The position numbers and the translations under genes are program-made. 6,174 nt of DNA from Lachnospiraceae bacterium UBA6452 (lineage in GTDB: Bacteria; Bacillota; Clostridia; Lachnospirales; Lachnospiraceae), in the NCBI GenBank assembly GCA_002441865.1, contig DJNY01000177.1:9567-15740 (forward strand). The letters are read 5' to 3'. The notes beneath the pieces were generated by a model. The model worked only from the letters and a program-made list of their open reading frames with translations. It did not search any database and was not told the origin of the DNA. How positions within the stretch are numbered: the first letter of the stretch is position 1; every line of letters starts with the position of its first letter. This document shows, piece after piece, positions 1 through 6,174 of the stretch.

Positions 1-2
1 TC

Positions 3-3000
3 GAGCTTGGCGGCGAGGATGCCAAGATCATTTATTTTGAAGGCGGTAATGTCGAACAGCGTATGAACGGTATCTGTGCCGGTGGTACAGGTTCTTTTAT
101 CGACCAGATGGCTTCTCTTCTGCAGACGGACGCTACCGGTCTGAATGAATATGCGAAAGGCTATCAGTCTTTATATACGATTGCGGCAAGATGTGGTGTA
201 TTTGCCAAATCCGATATCCAGCCGCTGATCAACGACGGAGCCACAAAGGAAGATCTTTCCGCCTCCATTTTCCAGGCGGTTGTCAACCAGACGATCTCCG
301 GTCTTGCCTGCGGTAAACCGATCCGCGGTCATGTTGCATTCCTCGGCGGTCCGCTTCACTTTTTATCAGAGCTGAAAGAAAGTTTTATCCGTACGCTGAA
401 GCTGGACGAGGAGCACATTGTTTCCCCGGAGAACTCTCATCTGTTTGCAGCGATCGGTTCTGCCTTAAATGCGGATTTAAAGACACAGTTTACCTTAAAG
501 GAAATGGTTGATAAGCTCTCCCATGAGATCAAGATCGCTTTTGAAGTAGAACGTCTGTCTCCGCTGTTTGAATCCCGGACAGAATATGAGCTGTTCACGA
601 CCAGACATAATTCCCATAAGGTACATACAGCTCCGCTTGCTTCTTATCAGGGAAACTGCTATCTCGGTATTGATGCAGGTTCCACCACCACAAAGGTTGC
701 CCTGATCGGAGAAGACGGTTCGCTGTTATACTCTTTCTACAGCTCCAACAACGGTAATCCGCTGCAGACAGCGATCACCGCGATCAAAGATATTTATGCC
801 CAGCTTCCGGAAGGCGCTGTGATCAAGCATGCCTGCTCTACCGGATATGGGGAAGCACTGATGAAAGCAGCCTTTCTGCTGGATGAAGGCGAAGTGGAAA
901 CGGTAGCACATTATTACGCCGCAGCCTTCTTCTCTCCCGATGTCGACTGTATTCTGGACATCGGTGGCCAGGATATGAAATGCATCAAGATCAAAAATGG
1001 TACGGTAGACAGTGTACAGCTGAATGAAGCATGTTCTTCCGGCTGTGGTTCCTTTATCGAGACCTTTGCAAAATCCCTGAATTACTCTGTAGAAGATTTT
1101 GCACACGAAGCGCTGTTTGCAAAGCATCCGATCGACCTCGGTACACGTTGTACCGTATTTATGAACTCCAAAGTAAAACAGGCGCAGAAAGAGGGGGCTT
1201 CCGTATCCGATATTTCCGCCGGTCTTGCTTATTCTGTTATTAAAAATGCCTTATTTAAGGTTATCAAAGTATCCAGTGCCAGCGAACTCGGCAAAAAGAT
1301 CGTGGTACAGGGCGGTACTTTTTATAATGATGCGGTTCTCCGAAGCTTTGAGATCATTGCAGGCTGTGAGGCCGTCAGACCTGACATTGCAGGTATCATG
1401 GGTGCTTTCGGTGCTGCCCTGATCGCAAAAGAACGTTTCCATGAAAAGGAAGCAAAGGCTGCCAAAACACTTGATGCCAAAGAGCCGGAAACAACAATGC
1501 TTTCCATTGACAAGATCAACGAACTGACCTTTACCACACGTATGGCAAAGTGCCAGGGTTGTACAAACCACTGTCGTCTGACCATCAACCAGTTTACCGG
1601 TGGCAGACAGTACATATCCGGTAACCGCTGCGAACGTGGTATCGGCAAAGAGAAAAATAAGAATAACATTCCAAACCTTTACGAATATAAGCTGCATCGT
1701 ATTTTCGATTACGAGCCGCTCCCGGCTGACGAAGCCACAAGAGGACAGGTCGGTATTCCGCGTGTTCTGAATATGTATGAGAACTATCCGTTCTGGTTCA
1801 CCTTCTTTACGGAGCTGAAATATCAGGTAGTCCTCTCTCCGTCCTCAACACACCAGATTTATGAGCTTGGTATTGAATCCATCCCGAGTGAATCCGAATG
1901 TTACCCAGCCAAGCTGGCACACGGTCATGTGACCTGGCTGATCCGCCATCATGTACCGTACATTTTCTATCCGGCTTTATTTTATGAACGTGACGAAGTA
2001 AAGGGCGCAGGCAATCATTACAACTGCCCGATCGTTACCTCTTATTCGGAAAACATCAAAAACAACGTAGAGGAGATCGGCCGTGGGGAAGTCCGCTTCC
2101 AGAATCCGTTCCTCTCCTTCCGTGACAAGGATACGATTGCACATGTATTATTACAGGAATTCCCGGATATTCCGTCCGGCGAACTGCTGCATGCTATCGA
2201 CAAAGCATGGGATGAGTTGGAAAACGCCCGCCTTGATATGCAGAAAAAAGGTGAAGAAACGCTTGCTTACTTAAATGAGACCGGCAAACGCGGTATTGTT
2301 CTTGCAGGTCGTCCGTACCATATCGACCCTGAGATCAACCATGGTATTCCGGAACTGATCAATTCCTATGGAATTGCCGTTCTGACAGAGGATTCCATCT
2401 CTCATCTCGGATGGCCGGAGCGTCCACTCATCGTATCAGACCAGTGGATGTACCACTCCCGTTTGTATGCAGCTGCCAGCTATGTCCGTACTGTTGACAA
2501 TCTGGATCTGATCCAGCTCAACTCTTTCGGCTGCGGTCTGGATGCTGTTACGACCGATCAGGTCAATGATATTTTAAGTGGCAGTGACAAGATCTACACA
2601 TGCCTGAAGATCGATGAAGTCAACAACCTCGGTGCTGCAAGGATCCGTATCCGTTCCCTGATCGCCGCACTCCGTGTCAAAGAACAGAAGCACGAAGAAC
2701 GTGTGGTACACTCCACAGCGATCAACAGACCGGTCTTTACGGAAGAAATGCGTAAAGAATATACGATCCTCTGCCCACAGATGTCTCCGTTCCACTTTGA
2801 TCTGATAGAGGCAGCTTTCCGTGCAGCAGGTTATAACCTGGAAGTATTACCGACGGATAACCGCCATGCGGTTGATACCGGACTGAAATATGTCAATAAC
2901 GATGCCTGCTATCCTTCTCTGATCGTTGTCGGTCAGATCATGGATGCACTCCTGTCCGGCAAATATGATACAAATAAAGTTGCCGTTGTCATGACACAGA

Positions 3001-3980
3001 CAGGCGGTGGCTGCCGTGCTACCAACTACGTCGGTTTTATCCGTCGTGCCCTTGGTAAGGCAGGGCTCAGCCATGTACCGGTTATTTCCATCAATATGTC
3101 AAGCAGTCTGGAATCCAATCCGGGCTTTAAACTGAACGCTGATCTTCTGGTTCGTGCAGCTTACGGTGCTGTATTCGGTGATATTTTCATGCGCTGTGTA
3201 TACAGAATGCGCCCTTATGAGCTGACAAAAGGAAGTGTGGATGCAGTTCATGAAAAATGGAAGCTGAAATGTCAGGAATTTGTTTCCAAAAAGCATATGT
3301 CTTTCTTCAAATTCCAAAAGATGTGTAAGCAGATGATTGAGGAATTCGATGCCATTCCGGTAAGCGAAGATCCGAAACCACATGTCGGTATCGTTGGGGA
3401 AATTCTTGTAAAATTCCTGCCGGCTGCAAACAACCATCTGGCAGAACTGCTGGAAGCTGAAGGCGCTGAGCCTGTCTGTCCTGATCTGCTTGACTTTATG
3501 CTCTACTGCTTCTACAACCAGATTTATAAGGCAGATCAGCTTGGCATGTCCAAGAAGACCGCCAGAATTTCCAAATTCGGCATTTCAGCCGTTAACTTTG
3601 TACGTTCTTCTGCTGCAAAGGCATTTAAGAAGTCCAGACATTTTGATCCGCCTGCCAATATCTACGATCTTGTGGATTACGCAAAGGAAATCGTATCCAT
3701 CGGTAACCAGACCGGTGAAGGCTGGTTTTTAACAGGTGAAATGATGGAACTGATCCACAGTGGTGCAACAAATATCGTCTGTACACAGCCATTTGGCTGC
3801 CTGCCAAACCATGTTGTCGGTAAAGGTGTTATCAAAGAACTGCGCAGACGTTATCCACAGGCAAATATTGTAGCGATCGACTATGATCCGGGCGCAAGTG
3901 AAGTAAATCAGCTCAACCGTATCAAGCTGATGCTTTCCACCGCCAATAAAAATCTGCAAAAGCAGCAAGCTGAAAAATAA
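3..3980 (+). CDS. Giant fused acyl-CoA dehydratase activase-related Fe-S protein (5' end missing)
   Basis: This is the 3' part of a gene open to the left edge; the first visible in-frame codons read ELGGEDAK, a conserved activase motif, so ATG 63 is internal. 1325 residues are visible. From family knowledge (about 1400-1450 aa) roughly 100-120 N-terminal residues are missing, including the first phosphate-binding loop. Visible order: remainder of ASKHA/BcrAD_BadFG ATPase repeat 1 (about 1-165; cluster Cys25 and Cys64); complete repeat 2 (about 218-475; DAGSTTTK 224-231, DIGGQDMK 319-326, Cys344/348 and Cys383); a Cys motif C517-x2-C520-x3-C524 with C543; then a DUF2229 and dehydratase D-component-like half (about 580-1310), with Cys in SECYPAK (633), NCP (675), NDAC (969), GGGC (1004) and FGC (1266). 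Relatives of the activase use ATP hydrolysis to send a low-potential electron to a dehydratase-type Fe-S partner; here both kinds of module share one chain. Probably cytoplasmic and oxygen-sensitive. Substrate unknown; a double-cubane-cluster-type reductase is possible. The frame is intact to TAA 3978-3980. Confidence 0.95.
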   Translation, partial: ELGGEDAKIIYFEGGNVEQRMNGICAGGTGSFIDQMASLLQTDATGLNEYAKGYQSLYTIAARCGVFAKSDIQPLINDGATKEDLSASIFQAVVNQTISGLACGKPIRGHVAFLGGPLHFLSELKESFIRTLKLDEEHIVSPENSHLFAAIGSALNADLKTQFTLKEMVDKLSHEIKIAFEVERLSPLFESRTEYELFTTRHNSHKVHTAPLASYQGNCYLGIDAGSTTTKVALIGEDGSLLYSFYSSNNGNPLQTAITAIKDIYAQLPEGAVIKHACSTGYGEALMKAAFLLDEGEVETVAHYYAAAFFSPDVDCILDIGGQDMKCIKIKNGTVDSVQLNEACSSGCGSFIETFAKSLNYSVEDFAHEALFAKHPIDLGTRCTVFMNSKVKQAQKEGASVSDISAGLAYSVIKNALFKVIKVSSASELGKKIVVQGGTFYNDAVLRSFEIIAGCEAVRPDIAGIMGAFGAALIAKERFHEKEAKAAKTLDAKEPETTMLSIDKINELTFTTRMAKCQGCTNHCRLTINQFTGGRQYISGNRCERGIGKEKNKNNIPNLYEYKLHRIFDYEPLPADEATRGQVGIPRVLNMYENYPFWFTFFTELKYQVVLSPSSTHQIYELGIESIPSESECYPAKLAHGHVTWLIRHHVPYIFYPALFYERDEVKGAGNHYNCPIVTSYSENIKNNVEEIGRGEVRFQNPFLSFRDKDTIAHVLLQEFPDIPSGELLHAIDKAWDELENARLDMQKKGEETLAYLNETGKRGIVLAGRPYHIDPEINHGIPELINSYGIAVLTEDSISHLGWPERPLIVSDQWMYHSRLYAAASYVRTVDNLDLIQLNSFGCGLDAVTTDQVNDILSGSDKIYTCLKIDEVNNLGAARIRIRSLIAALRVKEQKHEERVVHSTAINRPVFTEEMRKEYTILCPQMSPFHFDLIEAAFRAAGYNLEVLPTDNRHAVDTGLKYVNNDACYPSLIVVGQIMDALLSGKYDTNKVAVVMTQTGGGCRATNYVGFIRRALGKAGLSHVPVISINMSSSLESNPGFKLNADLLVRAAYGAVFGDIFMRCVYRMRPYELTKGSVDAVHEKWKLKCQEFVSKKHMSFFKFQKMCKQMIEEFDAIPVSEDPKPHVGIVGEILVKFLPAANNHLAELLEAEGAEPVCPDLLDFMLYCFYNQIYKADQLGMSKKTARISKFGISAVNFVRSSAAKAFKKSRHFDPPANIYDLVDYAKEIVSIGNQTGEGWFLTGEMMELIHSGATNIVCTQPFGCLPNHVVGKGVIKELRRRYPQANIVAIDYDPGASEVNQLNRIKLMLSTANKNLQKQQAEK

Positions 3981-3995
3981 AAGTTGAAACATAAG

Positions 3996-4027
3996 AAGGG
4001 CGTTATCTTTTGGATAACGCCCTTTTT
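3996..4027 (+). terminator. Rho-independent terminator between convergent genes
   Basis: A perfect 10-bp inverted repeat has GGGCGTTATC at 3998-4007 and GATAACGCCC at 4013-4022, with a 5-base loop. It is extended by two A-T pairs and followed on the + strand by TTTTT (4023-4027). It begins 15 bases after the stop of the activase-type gene and clearly ends its transcript. Read on the minus strand, the same hairpin lies 29 bases past the stop of the convergent phosphodiesterase gene and is followed by an interrupted T run (TTCTT). It probably works in both directions, more weakly leftward. Confidence 0.93.
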
Positions 4028-4050
4028 AATGCCTCTATTCTATTATTCTA

Positions 4051-5730
4051 TTATGCATTTACTGCCTGCTTCTGATTGCTGTCAAGCTTCTGTTCAAATT
4101 CGTGGATTGGAATTGGTCTGGAGAAATAATAGCCCTGCCCCATTTCGCAGTTCAGGCGTTTCAGTTCATCTACCATTTCCCTTGTCTCAACGCCTTCTGC
4201 TACTGATTCCAGACCCAGAGATTTGGCAAGTCCGACCGAAAATTCCAGAATGTTGCCTTTTGCTTTTCCGGCTGAATACCCTTCCAGAAAACGCATATCC
4301 AGTTTCAGGACATCGACCGGAATTTCCGTCAGCATATTCAGGGAAGAATAGCCGGATCCGAAATCATCCATTTCCACTTTGAATCCCAATTTTCCCATCT
4401 GGTTGACCATATCCAGGATCTGATTCTGATTTTCCGTATAAACCGTCTCTGTGATCTCCATATGTAAAAGGGATGACTCAATCTCATATTTGTCCGTCAG
4501 TTCCAGAATCCTGTCGAGGAAATCCGAATGATACAGATCTGCTCTGGAAACATTGACCGAAATAGGGATCAGTGGTCTGTTTTCCCGTTTCCATCTGGCA
4601 AGCATCTGACATACCTGCTCCCAGACATACAGATCTACCTCTGTAATAAAACCGTTTTTCTCAAAGATTGGGATAAACTGTCCCGGCGGCAAAAGTCCAC
4701 GTTCCGGATTCTGCCAGCGGATCAAGGCTTCCGCACCTACATATTCTTCTGTTTTCAGATTGCATTTCGGCTGTAAATAAACAAGAAACTCGCCATCGGC
4801 AAGTGCCTGCTGCATGGAATTTGTGATTTCTTTTTCCAGTAACAGCTCGTCCCGCATGGAATCGTCGAAGTATGCACATGCTTCTCCGTATTTTCCTTTG
4901 ATCCGTTTTACAGCAAGAACAGCACGGTCATACATGACTGTCACATCAATTGACCTGTCTTCGATCTGATAAATGCCAAAGCGGACAACAATCTTCATTT
5001 GCAGCGGATAACGCTCCATCGCCTTGTCCACATAGCTGATCATTTCTTCTTCGTAACCGCTTTTACGCGTCAGCAGCATAACAAAACAGTCACCTGATAT
5101 TCTGCCGCAGAGTCCACCTCTTTCTCTTGCAAATCCTGTCATGATCCTTGCAAGATACTGCAGAAGCCTGTCTCCTTCATGGATTCCGTAAACATCATTC
5201 ACAACACGGAACTGCTCTATATCAAATGCCACAATATCATATACTGCTTCGTCTTCTTTTAAAAGGATCCGTGCTTTTTTGCAGAAACCGTCTCTGTTAT
5301 AACAGCCGGTCAGCGTATCAACATCGATCGATTTCATCAGATGATCCACTTCCTGCTTCCGGATCTCATCTCCTATCTTCTGCAGGATCAGTTCCCTGAC
5401 ATACGGCTTTGTCAGATAAGCTGATGCACCGTAAGAAAGTGCTTCAATCTCTGCATCGCTGTTATCCTGCTGTGTAATGACAATGACAGGGATATCAGCG
5501 ATTGCTTCATCTGCCTGCTGCACACTCAGAAATTCATAACCATTCATGACCGGCATATAGAGATCCAATAAGATCACAGCAATACGATTGCAGTTTTCAT
5601 GTAACACTGTCAGTGCTTCTCTGCCGTTTGCGGCAGTAAATACTTCATATTTTTCCTGCAGGATATCAGCCAGAAGCGATCGATCCAGCTCATTATCATC
5701 CACGATCAAAATCCCGTTTTTATTTACCAT
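4051..5730 (-). CDS. Response regulator with REC, degenerate GGDEF and EAL domains; predicted c-di-GMP phosphodiesterase
   Basis: The 559-residue cytoplasmic protein has no membrane segment. REC (about 6-125) has the acidic pair D11/D12, phosphoacceptor D56, T86 and K108, so it should be phosphorylated by an unseen histidine kinase. The GGDEF domain (about 135-295) keeps DTLTGCYNR (138-146), D170, N178 and D179, but its signature reads SGDCF (212-216), losing the first Gly and the catalytic Glu. The RxxD inhibitory site is absent, so diguanylate cyclase activity is unlikely; GTP binding may persist. The EAL domain (about 300-548) has E334-A-L, N393, E425, D455/D456, K476, E512 and Q532, the metal and catalytic set of active phosphodiesterases, predicting hydrolysis of c-di-GMP to pGpG. 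The start ATG 5730 has GGGGTGA 4 bases upstream. The in-frame ATG at 5853 is rejected because it falls in the promoter -35 box and has no REC-like sequence after it. Monocistronic; no cognate kinase is in the window. Confidence 0.95.
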   Translation of the reverse strand: MVNKNGILIVDDNELDRSLLADILQEKYEVFTAANGREALTVLHENCNRIAVILLDLYMPVMNGYEFLSVQQADEAIADIPVIVITQQDNSDAEIEALSYGASAYLTKPYVRELILQKIGDEIRKQEVDHLMKSIDVDTLTGCYNRDGFCKKARILLKEDEAVYDIVAFDIEQFRVVNDVYGIHEGDRLLQYLARIMTGFARERGGLCGRISGDCFVMLLTRKSGYEEEMISYVDKAMERYPLQMKIVVRFGIYQIEDRSIDVTVMYDRAVLAVKRIKGKYGEACAYFDDSMRDELLLEKEITNSMQQALADGEFLVYLQPKCNLKTEEYVGAEALIRWQNPERGLLPPGQFIPIFEKNGFITEVDLYVWEQVCQMLARWKRENRPLIPISVNVSRADLYHSDFLDRILELTDKYEIESSLLHMEITETVYTENQNQILDMVNQMGKLGFKVEMDDFGSGYSSLNMLTEIPVDVLKLDMRFLEGYSAGKAKGNILEFSVGLAKSLGLESVAEGVETREMVDELKRLNCEMGQGYYFSRPIPIHEFEQKLDSNQKQAVNA

Positions 5731-5734
5731 ACAT

Positions 5735-5741
5735 TCACCCC
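5735..5741 (-). promoter_or_regulatory. Ribosome binding site that fixes the phosphodiesterase start
   Basis: On the minus strand GGGGTGA lies 4 bases before ATG 5730; its GGTGA part matches the 16S-complementary GGAGGTGA. The residues encoded immediately after this ATG begin the REC beta-1 strand and the acidic pair (GILIVDDNE), as expected for a response regulator N-terminus. Confidence 0.8.
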
Positions 5742-5804
5742 AATATGATGTGAAAGGCACTTTTCCATTCTCATTGCATTGTGGATCATGCTGTGCCTGC
5801 ACAC

Positions 5805-5820
5805 ATAGTCCAAAGACTAT
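5805..5820 (-). promoter_or_regulatory. 6-bp hairpin or operator at the phosphodiesterase transcription start
   Basis: ATAGTC (5805-5810) and GACTAT (5815-5820) form a perfect inverted repeat with a 4-base loop. It starts just downstream of the -10 box (5825-5830), so it covers the expected +1 (about 5818). It could be a 5'-end RNA hairpin that protects the leader or a small operator. The sequence does not decide between these. Confidence 0.45.
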
Positions 5821-5824
5821 ATTT

Positions 5825-5853
5825 ATTATAACATACAAAAAGAACTGTTTCAA
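5825..5853 (-). promoter_or_regulatory. Sigma-A promoter of the phosphodiesterase gene
   Basis: On the minus strand the -35 box is TTGAAA (5853-5848; 5 of 6 to consensus), the spacer is 17 bases, and the -10 box is TATAAT (5830-5825; perfect) preceded by TGT, giving an extended -10. Transcription should start near 5818 with a leader of about 88 bases. The -35 box lies in a short direct repeat AACTGTT (5843-5849 and 5852-5858, 9-bp period), which could be a regulator site but is short. Confidence 0.88.
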
Positions 5854-5875
5854 CTGTTAAAACTTTGTGCATTTT

Positions 5876-5913
5876 AGCAAAAACACTGCAAAAATGAAGT
5901 GTTTTTGCTTTTT
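5876..5913 (+). terminator. Terminator-like hairpin in the divergent intergenic region
   Basis: A perfect 12-bp inverted repeat has AGCAAAAACACT at 5876-5887 and AGTGTTTTTGCT at 5898-5909, with a 10-base loop. A T run (5909-5913) follows on the + strand, the form of an intrinsic terminator, although the stem is AT-rich. No + strand gene lies directly before it. It may stop antisense transcripts leaving the phosphodiesterase gene, insulate the downstream peptide promoter, end a short RNA, or serve as a DNA operator between the two divergent promoters. Confidence 0.55.
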
Positions 5914-5944
5914 GTGAACGCACACAATTTCCAGCTTTCTCCTA

Positions 5945-5973
5945 TTGTCCGTTTGTTACAAAATTGTTACAAT
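5945..5973 (+). promoter_or_regulatory. Promoter of the small Cys-rich peptide gene
   Basis: The -35 box is TTGTCC (5945-5950; 4 of 6), the spacer is 17 bases, and the -10 box is TACAAT (5968-5973; 5 of 6) with an upstream TGT (5965-5967) making an extended -10. The predicted start is near 5980, giving a leader of about 47 bases before the peptide ATG. A weaker alternative -10 is TACAAA at 5992-5997, also preceded by TGA, but without a good -35. Confidence 0.6.
5953..5972 (+). repeat. Tandem TTGTTACAA palindromes in the peptide promoter
   Basis: TTGTTACAA occurs at 5953-5961 and again at 5964-5972, a period of 11 bp, so both copies face the same side of the helix. Each copy is itself a dyad (TTGT-N-ACAA). 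The second copy overlaps the -10 element and the first lies in the spacer. CTATTGT flanks the pair on both sides (5942-5948 and 5975-5981, 33 bp apart). The placement suggests an operator, probably for a repressor, but no known regulator consensus was recognised. Confidence 0.5.
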
Positions 5974-6011
5974 TCTATTGTGTTCAGCTGATACAAATAC
6001 AAAAATCAAAT

Positions 6012-6019
6012 AAGGAGGA
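6012..6019 (+). promoter_or_regulatory. Strong ribosome binding site before the 23-codon ORF
   Basis: AAGGAGGA at 6012-6019 is a near-perfect Shine-Dalgarno sequence, with GGAGG ending 8 bases before ATG 6027. It is the best ribosome binding site in the window and the main reason to treat the short ORF as translated. Confidence 0.75.
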
Positions 6020-6026
6020 CGAAACT

Positions 6027-6098
6027 ATGTGTTTTAATTTCAATAGCTGCTCCGAGTTATTTAAGGCTATCTGCAAATATTTAAACTTCGGATGCTAA
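6027..6098 (+). CDS. Small Cys-rich peptide (23 aa), unknown function
   Basis: The ORF runs from ATG 6027 to TAA 6096-6098. The peptide has cysteines at 2, 8, 16 and 23 (spacing x5, x7, x6), the last being the C-terminal residue. It is rich in Phe, Leu and Asn, has two Lys and one Glu, and shows no signal peptide or classic membrane helix; the middle part (about 8-20) could be an amphipathic helix. Support for translation is a strong Shine-Dalgarno sequence, an upstream promoter with tandem palindromes, and a hairpin directly after the stop. I do not recognise a family. Options are a regulatory leader peptide for a gene beyond the right edge, a metal-binding or thiol-modified peptide, a membrane-active or signalling peptide, or the coding part of a dual-function small RNA. 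It lacks the features of an AgrD autoinducer precursor. No partner gene is visible, so any function is speculative. Confidence 0.5.
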   Translation: MCFNFNSCSELFKAICKYLNFGC

Positions 6099-6117
6099 TT
6101 TACACAGAACGTGTAAA
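6099..6117 (+). other. Hairpin immediately after the peptide ORF
   Basis: TTTACAC (6099-6105) and GTGTAAA (6111-6117) pair perfectly around a 5-base loop, beginning at the base after the stop codon. On the + strand it is followed by A residues rather than T, so it is not a standard intrinsic terminator. A translating ribosome at the end of the ORF would block it, which is compatible with an attenuation or mRNA-stability role. Confidence 0.45.
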
Positions 6118-6174
6118 AACAAGAACTTCAGCCATGAAAACTGCATGTGGCAATAGGCTGTTGTGATAAAAAGA
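6118..6174 (+). other. Right-edge segment without a recognisable gene
   Basis: No convincing coding sequence is seen. The segment holds two mutually exclusive short pairings: CAGCC (6129-6133) with GGCTG (6156-6160), and CATG (6133-6136) with CATG (6144-6147) extended by GC pairs across a 2-base bulge. Together with the hairpin after the peptide ORF this gives a structured 3' region, but the window stops before its function can be judged. Confidence 0.25.

Noticed and set aside
63..65. ATG as start of the activase-type gene
   Set aside because: The frame is open to the left edge and codes for the conserved ELGGEDAK motif before this Met. The gene begins outside the window.
1251..1697. Minus-strand ORFs of 115-148 codons inside the activase gene (also 726-1127 and 3099-3437)
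   Set aside because: They lie wholly antisense to a conserved coding region, have no domain resemblance and no ribosome binding site that I can see. They are shadows of the real gene.
3984..4382. Plus-strand ORF of 132 codons overlapping the terminator and the phosphodiesterase 3' end
   Set aside because: It begins just before the terminator hairpin, runs through it, and is antisense to the well-conserved EAL domain. The composition looks like a shadow frame.
5731..5818. c-di-GMP riboswitch in the phosphodiesterase leader
   Set aside because: The roughly 88-base leader lacks the conserved GEMM-type core sequences and paired arms; only one small hairpin is present.
5731..5853. N-terminal extension of the phosphodiesterase from ATG 5853
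   Set aside because: The ATG lies in the -35 box of a near-consensus promoter and has no ribosome binding site. The 41 residues do not belong to a REC domain, whereas ATG 5730 has a good ribosome binding site.
5953..5972. LytTR/AgrA-type direct repeat site with the peptide as an AgrD-like pheromone
   Set aside because: The repeat sequence and 11-bp period do not fit the LytTR consensus spacing. The peptide is too short and lacks the amphipathic leader, thiolactone core and acidic tail order of AgrD. No agrB or agrC is visible.
6134..6166. 10-codon ORF after the peptide gene
   Set aside because: It is very short, has no Shine-Dalgarno sequence upstream, and overlaps potential RNA stems. There is no support for translation.
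1..6174. tRNA, rRNA, CRISPR array, insertion sequence or attachment site
   Set aside because: Reading both strands showed no cloverleaf, no regularly spaced repeat array, no transposase-like ORF and no terminal inverted repeats.

Overview
The window reads as chromosomal DNA of an obligately anaerobic, low-to-moderate GC Gram-positive bacterium, most likely a gut clostridium of the Lachnospiraceae type. This is inferred from three things: a giant fused 2-hydroxyacyl-CoA dehydratase activase-type Fe-S protein, sigma-A promoters of the TTGAAA/TATAAT type, and purine-rich clostridial ribosome binding sites. No taxonomic marker gene is present, so the assignment is tentative.

Layout. Positions 3-3980 (+) hold the 3' part (1325 codons) of one very large gene whose start lies before the window. 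It encodes a tandem BadF/BadG/BcrA/BcrD-type ATPase (activase), followed by a DUF2229/CoA-enzyme-activase region and a dehydratase D-component-like C-terminal part. A strong hairpin terminator at 3996-4027 separates it from a convergent gene at 4051-5730 (-). That gene encodes a response regulator with REC, degenerate GGDEF and intact EAL domains, so it is predicted to be a phosphorylation-controlled c-di-GMP phosphodiesterase. Its start is set at 5730 by a ribosome binding site, and a near-consensus extended -10 promoter lies at 5825-5853.

The divergent region 5731-6026 is dense in signals: the phosphodiesterase promoter and leader, a 6-bp hairpin at its transcription start, a 12-bp terminator-like hairpin facing right (5876-5913), and a second promoter facing right (5945-5973). 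The second promoter is built into a tandem pair of TTGTTACAA palindromes 11 bp apart. It is followed by a very good ribosome binding site and a 23-codon ORF (6027-6098) for a peptide with four cysteines ending in Cys. The last 76 bases contain a perfect 7-bp hairpin and further inverted repeats but no recognisable gene.

The two large genes are convergent, separately terminated and functionally unrelated as far as can be seen. The most unexplained element is the small Cys-rich peptide gene with its repeat-bearing promoter, transcribed divergently from the c-di-GMP regulator.
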